From: Sphingomonadales bacterium UBA1936
GTDB taxonomy: Bacteria > Pseudomonadota > Alphaproteobacteria > Sphingomonadales > Sphingomonadaceae
Length of the DNA: 6,986 nucleotides
NCBI GenBank assembly: GCA_002336985.1
Contig: DDFE01000072.1
Span: 1 to 6,986 of the forward strand
Reading direction: 5' to 3'
Part shown: piece after piece, positions 1-6,071 of the stretch
Position numbering within the stretch: the stretch's first letter is position 1
Layout: each line of letters begins with the position of its first letter
The notes under the pieces: generated by a model
What the model saw: the letters and a program-made list of their open reading frames with translations, nothing else
What the model was told of the DNA's origin: nothing
The model's database searches: none
Position numbers and translations under genes: made by a program

Positions 1-7
1 TCCCTAT

Positions 8-337
8 CTAGGCGTTCTGCCTGCTACCCTCAAGGGCATCGGCCATGGATTCGACGCGCGTCGCCAAGGCGACGAGTGCCTGGATCGTGGCGGGGTCGTG
101 CGAAGTTGACACGGTCGGTGCGCCCGTTGCTGCATTCGTGCTTTCGGCGAGGTCGTCGGCCAGCAGGAGCGCGGCGAACAACAGCTGACGAACCTCGCTC
201 GCCGTGCCGACGGCGCCCCGCGCCTCGTTGACCTTCGCATCCACACGCTTTGCCAGGCTGCGCAGGTGTTCTTCACCGCCGTCACGGCATGCAACGCTGT
301 ATTCGCGTCCGCCGATCGCAAGCGTTACCTCTGCCAT
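8..337 (-). CDS. zapA: Cell division protein ZapA
   Basis: ZapA is a small cytoplasmic protein that binds FtsZ and cross-links its filaments in the Z-ring. The 109-residue product has the family layout. An N-terminal globular head (residues about 3-36) carries the strand-turn IGGREYSVACRDG followed by the helix HLRSLAKRVDAKV. The central helix LLFAALLLADDLAE (52-65) is the most typical ZapA stretch. After a Ser/Thr/Ala-rich linker (about 66-82), a C-terminal helix has hydrophobic heptad positions (I85, L88, A92, V95, A99, L102) expected for the ZapA coiled coil. Length fits the family (about 100-130). The ATG start overlaps by one base (TGATG) the stop of the small gene upstream, and a GAGGA lies about ten bases before it, so the two are probably translationally coupled. 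In many proteobacteria the 6S RNA gene follows zapA; only seven bases remain here, so that cannot be tested. Family assignment is firm. Confidence 0.93.
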   Translation of the reverse strand: MAEVTLAIGGREYSVACRDGGEEHLRSLAKRVDAKVNEARGAVGTASEVRQLLFAALLLADDLAESTNAATGAPTVSTSHDPATIQALVALATRVESMADALEGSRQNA

Positions 338-525
338 CAGCGCACATCCTCACGCGTGGCGCGTGCGATCACGGTATCGAGCTGCGCCAGCGCCGCCTGC
401 GTGCGGGCGCGCAGCCGTTCATAACGGCCGTCGACCGCAGGCGCCATCGGCCGTGCCGTCGCGACTTCGATGCGGGACAGCGCCCGGTTGATTCGCGTCA
501 GCGCGCTGGAGATTTCATCATTCAT
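337..525 (-). CDS. Small predicted coiled-coil protein, possible ZapA partner (ZauP/DUF4164-like)
   Basis: The 62-residue product is soluble, with no signal peptide or membrane segment. It looks like two amphipathic helices joined by a Pro/Gly-containing linker (about 25-33). Helix 1 has heptad core residues I5, A8, I12, A15, I19 and A22. Helix 2 has Y35, L38, T42, A45, L49, V52 and A56. It sits directly upstream of zapA with a one-base stop/start overlap, so the two are very likely co-expressed. Caulobacter encodes a coiled-coil protein, ZauP, beside zapA that works with ZapA to focus the Z-ring; position, size and helical character here suggest an equivalent, but I cannot show sequence homology by eye. 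The start is uncertain. ATG at 525 has no clear ribosome binding site. A GTG at 573 would add 16 residues and is preceded by GAAGGGGA, but the added residues do not look like part of the coiled coil. I prefer 525. Confidence 0.7.
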   Translation of the reverse strand: MNDEISSALTRINRALSRIEVATARPMAPAVDGRYERLRARTQAALAQLDTVIARATREDVR

Positions 526-580
526 AGATGTGTCACGAAATAGCAGCGCGGGCGGCCGTAGCAAGGCCTCCACGGGTCCC

Positions 581-616
581 CTTCAAGTTGACGGCTGCGC
601 TCCATCGCGACAAAGG
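581..616. promoter_or_regulatory. Candidate divergent promoter region (back-to-back -35-like elements)
   Basis: The 9-base palindrome TCAAGTTGA (583-591) places a TTGACG hexamer on the plus strand (588-593) beside a TTGAAG hexamer on the minus strand (586-581). Each could be a sigma-70-type -35 element, one reading towards tkt and the other towards the small gene and zapA. The matching -10 elements are poor on both sides: CAAAGG at 611-616 on plus at 17-base spacing, and TGCTAC on minus at 17-base spacing. Transcription must start somewhere in this 154-base gap for both directions, but the exact elements are only a guess. Confidence 0.3.
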
Positions 617-624
617 GGCGTCGC

Positions 625-642
625 GTCGCGCAACCCCGCGAC
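625..642 (+). promoter_or_regulatory. Small GC hairpin in presumed tkt leader
   Basis: GTCGCG (625-630) and CGCGAC (637-642) form a perfect six-base-pair stem around the six-base loop CAACCC. A second overlapping copy of GTCGCG at 620-625 could pair instead. The structure ends 25 bases before the tkt ribosome binding site and has no T-tract, so it is not a terminator. It may be a leader structure or simply chance in GC-rich DNA. Confidence 0.2.
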
Positions 643-667
643 TCGCCTCAAATCAAGCCTTCATCAC

Positions 668-673
668 AAGGAA
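668..673 (+). promoter_or_regulatory. Ribosome binding site that fixes the tkt start
   Basis: AAGGAA lies six bases before the ATG at 680. It decides between that start and an in-frame upstream extension reaching back to 470. The extension would overlap the divergent small gene and encode residues unlike any transketolase N-terminus. Confidence 0.75.
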
Positions 674-679
674 CGCTGC

Positions 680-2656
680 ATGACCGCCTCGCCGCTCGAA
701 ATGGCTAACGCGATCCGCGCGCTCGCGATGGATGCAGTCGAAGCCGCAAACTCCGGCCACCCCGGCATGCCGATGGGCATGGCCGACGTGGCGCAGGTCC
801 TGTTTTCGAAATATCTGAAGTTCGATCCGTCCGAGCCGCGCTGGCCCGACCGCGACCGGTTCATCCTGTCGGCCGGTCACGGGTCGATGCTGCTCTACGC
901 GCTGCTCAACCTGACCGGCTATGCGCAGCCGACGATGGATGACATCCGCAACTTCCGCCAGCTCGGCAGCCCGTGCGCCGGTCACCCGGAAAATTTCGAC
1001 ATGCCCGGCATCGAATGCACGACCGGCCCGCTGGGTCAGGGCTTTGCCATGGCGGTCGGCATGGCGATTGCCGAGCGGCATCTGAACGCGGGCTTCGGTG
1101 ATGATCTCGTCGATCACAAGACCTGGGTGATCGCGGGTGACGGATGCCTGATGGAGGGCATCAATCACGAAGCGGTCGGGCTGGCCGGACACCTGGGCCT
1201 CGGCCACCTCAATGTCCTGTGGGACAACAACAAGATCACCATCGACGGCGCGGTGTCGCTGTCGTCGTGCGAGGACATCCTCGGACGTTATGCGGCGAGC
1301 GGCTGGCATGTCGACAGCTGCGACGGGCATAATCCGGACGATGTTTCGCGGGCGATGGAAGCGGCGCTCGCTAGCCCGCTGCCCAGCCTGATCGCCTGCC
1401 ACACCATCATCGGCAAGGGCGCGCCCAACAAGCAGGGCACGTCGGCCACGCACGGCGCGGCACTGGGCGAAAAGGAAGTCGCGGCGGCGCGCGAAACGCT
1501 TCATTGGCCCTACCCGCCCTTCGAGATTCCGGCCGAAATCCGCACCGCATGGGAAGCAACCGGCAAGCGCGGCGCCGAAGCGCGCACGGCGTGGGAAGCG
1601 CGGCTGGCCGCGTCGACGGACGGCGCGGAATTCTCGCGGCGCATGGCAGGCGACCTGCCGGCCGGTGCGCCCAAGGCGATCAAGGATTACATCGACGGAC
1701 TGATCGCCAAGCCCGCCAATGTCGCGACACGCAAGTCGTCGGAAATGGCGCTGGAGGCGATCAACATAGCGATCCCCGAAACCATCGGCGGATCGGCGGA
1801 TTTGACAGGTTCGAACAATACCAAAACTTCGTCCACCAAGCCGTTGACGAAGGACGATTATTCCGGCCGATACATGTACTACGGCATCCGCGAGTTCGGC
1901 ATGTCGGCGGCCATGAACGGCATGGCGCTCCACGGCGGCGTCATCCCCTATGGCGGCACGTTCCTGGTCTTCTCCGACTATTGCCGCAACGCGATCCGCA
2001 TGTCGGCGCTGCAGCATGCGCGCGTCGCCTATGTCATGACGCATGACTCGATCGGCCTCGGCGAAGATGGCCCGACGCACCAGCCGGTGGAACATTTGAT
2101 GTCGCTGCGCCTGATCCCGCAACTGGACGTGTATCGCCCGTGCGACGCGATCGAGACTGCCGAGTGCTGGGAACTGGCGCTGAACAAGAAGGACGGTCCG
2201 TCGCTTCTCGCACTCAGCCGTCAGAACCTGACCCAGCTGCGTGTGGACGTGTCGGAGAACTGGAGCGCAAAAGGCGCCTATCGCCTGCGCGCCGCCAATG
2301 CCGCCCGGCGCGTCGTGATCGTTGCGACGGGGTCCGAAGTGGACATCGCCATTTCGGTCGCCGACCGGCTGGAACAGCATGGTTTCGGTGCGGATGTCGT
2401 TTCGATGCCCTGCTGGGAACGGTTCGACGAACAGCCCGTCGAATACCGGTCCGACCTGTTCCCCCGCGGGACGCTGATGGTCTCGATCGAGGCGGGCGCG
2501 ACGATGGGCTGGGAACGCTATGTCGGCACCACCGGCCTGCGCTTCGGCATCGACCGGTTCGGCGCATCGGGCAAGATCGACGATCTTTATAAATATTTTG
2601 GCCTGACCGCGGACGCCATCGCGCCGCAGATCGTGGCCGCACTCGAAGGGGAATAA
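680..2656 (+). CDS. tkt: Transketolase
   Basis: Transketolase is a thiamine-diphosphate and divalent-metal enzyme that moves a two-carbon ketol unit between sugar phosphates. It links the non-oxidative pentose phosphate pathway to glyceraldehyde-3-phosphate and fructose-6-phosphate in the cytosol. The 658 residues match the usual length of about 660. The N-terminal cofactor domain has SGHPGMPMG with H27, SAGHGS with H67, CTTGPLGQG, and the ThDP/metal motif beginning GDG (153-155) and continuing to LWDNNKITIDG. The middle domain has YYGIREFGM with the catalytic Glu at 405, and THDSIGLGEDGPTHQPVEHL (454-473) with the substrate-binding His. The C-terminal domain (from about 535) contains IVATGSEV. 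The start is ATG 680, preceded by AAGGAA; its first residues MTASPLEMANAIRALAMDAV align with family N-termini. It is the first gene of the operon, followed one base later by gap. No key residue is missing, and identification is secure. Confidence 0.98.
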   Translation: MTASPLEMANAIRALAMDAVEAANSGHPGMPMGMADVAQVLFSKYLKFDPSEPRWPDRDRFILSAGHGSMLLYALLNLTGYAQPTMDDIRNFRQLGSPCAGHPENFDMPGIECTTGPLGQGFAMAVGMAIAERHLNAGFGDDLVDHKTWVIAGDGCLMEGINHEAVGLAGHLGLGHLNVLWDNNKITIDGAVSLSSCEDILGRYAASGWHVDSCDGHNPDDVSRAMEAALASPLPSLIACHTIIGKGAPNKQGTSATHGAALGEKEVAAARETLHWPYPPFEIPAEIRTAWEATGKRGAEARTAWEARLAASTDGAEFSRRMAGDLPAGAPKAIKDYIDGLIAKPANVATRKSSEMALEAINIAIPETIGGSADLTGSNNTKTSSTKPLTKDDYSGRYMYYGIREFGMSAAMNGMALHGGVIPYGGTFLVFSDYCRNAIRMSALQHARVAYVMTHDSIGLGEDGPTHQPVEHLMSLRLIPQLDVYRPCDAIETAECWELALNKKDGPSLLALSRQNLTQLRVDVSENWSAKGAYRLRAANAARRVVIVATGSEVDIAISVADRLEQHGFGADVVSMPCWERFDEQPVEYRSDLFPRGTLMVSIEAGATMGWERYVGTTGLRFGIDRFGASGKIDDLYKYFGLTADAIAPQIVAALEGE

Positions 2657-2657
2657 A

Positions 2658-3662
2658 ATGACGAAAGTTGCCATCAACGGCTTCGGCCGCATCGGGCGCA
2701 ATGTCGCGCGTGCCATTCTCGAGCGGACCGATCACAACCTTGAACTGGTCTCGATCAACGACCTGGCCGATGCGAAGGCCAATGCCCGCCTGTTCCAGCG
2801 CGATTCGGTCCATGGCCCGTTCAACGGCACGGTCGAAGTCGACGGCAACGACCTGATCATCAACGGCAAGCGCATCCATGTAACCGCCGAGCGCGATCCG
2901 GCGAACCTGCCGCACGCCAAGAACGGCATCGACATCGCACTCGAATGCACGGGCTTCTTCACCGACCGCGCGGGCGGCCAGAAGCACATCGACGCGGGCG
3001 CCAAGCGTGTGCTGATCTCGGCGCCGGCCAAGGAAGTCGATCTGACTGTCGTCTTCGGTGTCAACGACGACAAGCTGACCGGCGATCATGTGATCGTCTC
3101 GAACGCATCGTGCACGACCAACTGCCTCGCACCGATGGCCAAGGTGCTGCACGAAAAGATCGGCATCGAACGCGGCCTGATGACCACGATCCACGCCTAT
3201 ACGAACGACCAGAAGATCCTCGACCAGATCCATTCCGATCCGCGCCGCGCCCGTGCCGCCGCGATGTCGATGATCCCGACCAGCACCGGCGCGGCCGCCG
3301 CGGTCGGCCTCGTCCTGCCGGAGCTGAAGGGCAAGCTCGACGGTTCGTCGATCCGCGTGCCGACCCCGAACGTCTCGGTCGTCGACCTGACCTTCACGCC
3401 GAAGCGCGACACGACCAAGGACGAAGTCAACGCGCTGCTCAAGGCCGCGGCCGAAGGCGAGTTGAAGGGCATCCTCGGTTTCACCGACGAGCCCCTGGTC
3501 TCGATCGACTTCAACCATGACGCGCACAGCTCGACGATCGACAGCCTGGAAACGGCGGTCATCGACGGCAAGCTCGTCCGCGTGCTGTCGTGGTACGACA
3601 ATGAATGGGGCTTCTCGAACCGCATGCTCGACACCGCGGGCGTGATGGCGAAGTTCCTCTGA
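2658..3662 (+). CDS. gap: Glyceraldehyde-3-phosphate dehydrogenase, type I
   Basis: GAPDH oxidatively phosphorylates glyceraldehyde-3-phosphate to 1,3-bisphosphoglycerate, or the reverse in gluconeogenesis, in the cytosol. The 334 residues are full length for a tetrameric type I enzyme. The Rossmann-fold start INGFGRIGRNVARA occupies residues 6-19. NDLAD (34-38) supplies D35, equivalent to the Asp that binds the adenosine ribose of NAD. SNASCTTNC (148-156) contains catalytic Cys152, and H179 in TTIHAYTNDQ is the general base. SMIPTSTGAAAAVG and the C-terminal WYDNEWGFSNRM (312-323) are conserved. The positions that often read Leu-Pro in NAD-specific enzymes are Gln190-Ile191 here, so coenzyme preference is not settled by sequence alone. 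ATG 2658 is one base after the tkt stop and has an AAGGGGA ribosome site (2646-2652) inside the end of tkt. A one-base gap then separates it from the next gene. Identification is secure. Confidence 0.98.
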   Translation: MTKVAINGFGRIGRNVARAILERTDHNLELVSINDLADAKANARLFQRDSVHGPFNGTVEVDGNDLIINGKRIHVTAERDPANLPHAKNGIDIALECTGFFTDRAGGQKHIDAGAKRVLISAPAKEVDLTVVFGVNDDKLTGDHVIVSNASCTTNCLAPMAKVLHEKIGIERGLMTTIHAYTNDQKILDQIHSDPRRARAAAMSMIPTSTGAAAAVGLVLPELKGKLDGSSIRVPTPNVSVVDLTFTPKRDTTKDEVNALLKAAAEGELKGILGFTDEPLVSIDFNHDAHSSTIDSLETAVIDGKLVRVLSWYDNEWGFSNRMLDTAGVMAKFL

Positions 3663-3663
3663 T

Positions 3664-4125
3664 TTGACGGGACGGCTCGCCGGCATTGCGCGCCATGCGC
3701 GGCCGAAAGGGCCGATGGAGACGGTCGGTCATGCCACCGTCTCCCCCGAAGCGGGCATTGCCGGCGATTTTCGCGGTGCGATGCGGCGCGGACCGTACAA
3801 GCGGCAGGTGACTGTCCTCGAACGCGAGGACTGGGATGCGGCAACGGCGGAAGTCGAGCGGACGATCCCGTGGGAGGAACGCCGCGCCAATTTGCTGGTC
3901 GAAGGGATCAACCTGCCGCAGGTCAGGGGCAAGCGGCTGCGCATCGGCAGCGATGTGGTGCTGGAAGTGACGCGCGAAACCGATCCCTGCGAACGCATGG
4001 AGGCGCTGGCGCCGGGACTGAAGGCTGCGCTGATGCCCGACTGGCGCGGCGGCGTGTGTACATTCGTGGTGTCGGGCGGCGAGATCGCCGTCGGCGACCC
4101 GGTTGAAATCGAGGAAATTCAATGA
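3664..4125 (+). CDS. MOSC domain-containing protein
   Basis: The product is a 153-residue, single-domain MOSC protein (the domain named after molybdenum cofactor sulfurase C-termini, also found in YiiM and mARC-type proteins), apparently cytoplasmic. MOSC domains are mostly beta and bind sulfur or molybdenum cofactor through a conserved Cys. Visible matches are the opening strand LAGIARHARPKGPMETV (5-21), GIAGDFRG (31-38), RRANLLVEGINL (73-84), GKRLRIGSDVVLEVT (89-103), DPCERM (107-112) with the key Cys109, LMPDWRGGV (123-131) and GGEIAVGDPVEI (138-149). The only start that preserves the first strand is TTG at 3664: an in-frame stop lies at 3643-3645 with no ATG or GTG between, and the next ATG (3715) would remove the first strand. 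No good ribosome site precedes it, so translation probably couples to gap. Its stop overlaps the pgk start by four bases. Substrate and role are unknown; the location inside a glycolytic operon does not explain it. Confidence 0.88.
   Translation: MTGRLAGIARHARPKGPMETVGHATVSPEAGIAGDFRGAMRRGPYKRQVTVLEREDWDAATAEVERTIPWEERRANLLVEGINLPQVRGKRLRIGSDVVLEVTRETDPCERMEALAPGLKAALMPDWRGGVCTFVVSGGEIAVGDPVEIEEIQ
4111..4116 (+). promoter_or_regulatory. Ribosome binding site of pgk within the MOSC gene
   Basis: GAGGAA lies five bases before the pgk ATG at 4122 and codes for the Glu-Glu near the C-terminus of the MOSC protein. With the ATGA overlap at 4122-4125 it supports coupled translation and fixes the pgk start. 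Confidence 0.7.
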
Positions 4126-5312
4126 CGCAGTTCCGGACGCTCGACGACATGGGCGATGTGCGCGGCAAACGCGTGCTGGTTCGCGAGGACCTGAACGTGC
4201 CGATGGCCGACGGCCGGGTCACCGACGACACGCGGTTGCGCGCGACCATCCCGACGGTGACGGAACTCGCCGACCGCGGCGCGATCGTCCTCGTCCTCGC
4301 CCATTTCGGCCGCCCCAAGGGGCCGAGCGCGGAATTGTCCTTGTCGCACATCACGGACGCCTATGCGTCGGTCCTGGGTCGTCCGGTGACCTATATCGAC
4401 TGGGAAGGCGATGCGGATGCCGTCGCGGCCCTGTCGCCCGGCGATATCGCGGTGCTGGAGAACACGCGCTTCTTCGGCGGTGAGGAAAAGAACGATCCCG
4501 CTGTCGTCGCGCGCTTCGCCGCACTCGGCGATCTCTACGTCAACGACGCCTTCTCCGCCGCGCACCGCGCGCACGCTTCGACCGAGGGGCTGGCGCATAC
4601 CCTCCCCGCTTTCGCCGGCCGCGCAATGGAGGCGGAACTGACCGCGCTCGACAAGGCGCTGGGCAACCCCGAACATCCGGTCGCGGCGGTCGTCGGCGGC
4701 GCCAAGGTTTCGACCAAGCTCGCCGTGCTCGAACATCTGGTGAAGCAGGTCGATCACCTGATCATCGGCGGCGGCATGGCGAACACATTCCTTGCCGCGC
4801 GCGGTGTCGATGTCGGCAAGTCGCTGTGCGAACACGATCTGGTCGATACCGCCAATGCGATCTTCGACGCGGCGGACAAGGCGGGTTGCACAATCCACCT
4901 GCCCTATGACGTCGTGACGTCACGCGAGTTCCGCGCCAATCCGCCGACGCGGACGGTGAACGTGCACGAGGTCGCCGCGGACGAGATGATCCTAGATGTC
5001 GGTCCCGCCGCCGTCGAAGCACTGGCCGACGTCCTCAAGAATTGCCGCACGTTGGTGTGGAATGGCCCGCTCGGCGCGTTCGAGACGCCGCCGTTCGACA
5101 CCGCCACGGTCGCGCTCGCGCGGACCGCAGCCGCGCTGACGACCGATGGCAGCCTCGTCTCGGTCGCCGGCGGTGGCGACACGGTCGCGGCGCTCAATCA
5201 TGCGGGCGTGGCCGACGAATTCACGTTCGTCTCGACCGCAGGCGGCGCGTTCCTTGAATGGATGGAGGGGCGCGAGCTGCCCGGCGTCGCGGCACTGGCG
5301 ATCAAGGGCTAG
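4122..5312 (+). CDS. pgk: Phosphoglycerate kinase
   Basis: PGK transfers phosphate from 1,3-bisphosphoglycerate to ADP, giving ATP and 3-phosphoglycerate, and runs in reverse in gluconeogenesis. It is a cytosolic monomer with two lobes; 396 residues is the normal bacterial length. The N-terminal substrate lobe has VLVREDLNVP (18-27), where many families read RxDFNVP, then the conserved Arg38, AHFGRPKG (60-67), ENTRF, and VNDAFSAAHRAHAST starting at residue 140. The C-terminal nucleotide lobe has GGAKVSTKL, IIGGGMANTFL, WNGPLGAFE, AGGGDT (349-354) and STAGGAFLEWMEG near the end. These wording differences from the textbook signature are of the alphaproteobacterial kind, and no catalytic residue appears lost. 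The start overlaps the MOSC stop by four bases and has GAGGAA before it. The next gene begins three bases after its stop. Identification is secure. Confidence 0.98.
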   Translation: MTQFRTLDDMGDVRGKRVLVREDLNVPMADGRVTDDTRLRATIPTVTELADRGAIVLVLAHFGRPKGPSAELSLSHITDAYASVLGRPVTYIDWEGDADAVAALSPGDIAVLENTRFFGGEEKNDPAVVARFAALGDLYVNDAFSAAHRAHASTEGLAHTLPAFAGRAMEAELTALDKALGNPEHPVAAVVGGAKVSTKLAVLEHLVKQVDHLIIGGGMANTFLAARGVDVGKSLCEHDLVDTANAIFDAADKAGCTIHLPYDVVTSREFRANPPTRTVNVHEVAADEMILDVGPAAVEALADVLKNCRTLVWNGPLGAFETPPFDTATVALARTAAALTTDGSLVSVAGGGDTVAALNHAGVADEFTFVSTAGGAFLEWMEGRELPGVAALAIKG

Positions 5313-5315
5313 GGC

Positions 5316-6065
5316 ATGAGCCTGCCCGCCGTCACCCGCGAAGGCGATGGCTTTCGCGCCACGCTGGGCGATCATTGGTTGCAGGGCCGCACGGCATATG
5401 GCGGTGCCTCGGCTGCGGCAGCCCTGACGGCGGTGAAAGCGGCCTACCCCAGCCTGCCGCCGCTTCGTTCTGTCCAGATCGCGTTTGTCGGGCCTTTGGC
5501 CGGTGACGTGGCCGTCACGCCGATGCTGCTCCGCCGCGGCAAGAACAGCGCGTTCGTCGGATGCGATGTGACCGGTGCGGATGGCGTCGGCTTGCGCGCG
5601 CTGTTCCTGTTCATGGCATCGCGGGAATCGGCCATTGCGCATGCCGACCTGCCCGCGCCGCCGCACGATCCGCCCGAAACGGATCCGGTCGATCCCGCCA
5701 AGCTGCCGCAGGGCTTCCTCAGGAACTTCGACCTGGCGGGTGCCGCAACGCGCGAGGCGGGCTTCATTCGCTGGGCGCGGCTGCGCGAGCGGTCGGGCAT
5801 CGATGCCGAGGTCGAGTTCCTGGCCATTGCGGACGCCCTGCCCCCGGCGGCCATGCAACTGGCAAAGACTTGGGGTCCGATCTCTTCGGCGACATGGCAG
5901 ATCAACCTCGTCACCGACGCCCCCGCGACGCGCGACGGCTGGTGGCTGCTCGGCGCGGACACGCTCCATGCCGGGCATGGCGCGTCCAGCCAGTCGATGA
6001 CCATCTGGAACCGCGATGGCGAGGCGATCGCCACCGCGACCCAGAGCGTCGCGCTGTTCGTCTAG
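5316..6065 (+). CDS. Thioesterase family protein (TesB-like double hotdog, 4HBT_3 type)
   Basis: The 249-residue product looks like an acyl-CoA thioesterase with two fused hotdog domains, without signal peptide or membrane segment. The first hotdog has DHWLQGRTAYGGASAAAAL (19-37), the YGG-plus-helix typical of TesB-like proteins, then LRSVQIAFVGPLAGDV. The second has TWQINLV (193-199), WWLLGADTLHAGHGASSQSM (209-228) and NRDGEAIATATQSVALF (232-248). By rough alignment to E. coli TesB, the catalytic Gln matches Q243, but the catalytic Asp falls near T193/W194 and is not obvious, so activity and acyl substrate are uncertain. An Asp/Pro-rich linker (about 111-134) joins the two halves. The ATG is three bases after the pgk stop, with AAGGG (5304-5308) inside pgk as likely ribosome site. 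It is the last gene of the operon and has no evident link to glycolysis. The family call is good; specificity is unknown. Confidence 0.85.
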   Translation: MSLPAVTREGDGFRATLGDHWLQGRTAYGGASAAAALTAVKAAYPSLPPLRSVQIAFVGPLAGDVAVTPMLLRRGKNSAFVGCDVTGADGVGLRALFLFMASRESAIAHADLPAPPHDPPETDPVDPAKLPQGFLRNFDLAGAATREAGFIRWARLRERSGIDAEVEFLAIADALPPAAMQLAKTWGPISSATWQINLVTDAPATRDGWWLLGADTLHAGHGASSQSMTIWNRDGEAIATATQSVALFV

Positions 6066-6071
6066 CCCCCC

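Noticed and set aside
470..679. In-frame N-terminal extension of transketolase by 70 residues
   Set aside because: It overlaps the divergent small gene, reads as Arg/Ser-rich noise, and ATG 680 has a proper ribosome site and a family-typical N-terminus.
1802..1807. Perfect TTGACA hexamer inside tkt
   Set aside because: It encodes conserved transketolase residues (around DLTGS), and no reasonable -10 element lies at 16-18 bases.
653..2716. Long minus-strand open frame of 687 residues opposite tkt
   Set aside because: It is antisense to a certain gene, is rich in Arg, His, Asp and Val as expected for a GC-rich shadow frame, and shows no recognisable domain.
2214..3686. Minus-strand open frame of 490 residues across the tkt/gap junction
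   Set aside because: It shadows two conserved genes, with biased composition and no motif.
4119..4898. Minus-strand open frame of 259 residues opposite pgk
   Set aside because: It is antisense to pgk with no recognisable domain; its openness follows from GC-rich codon use on the plus strand.
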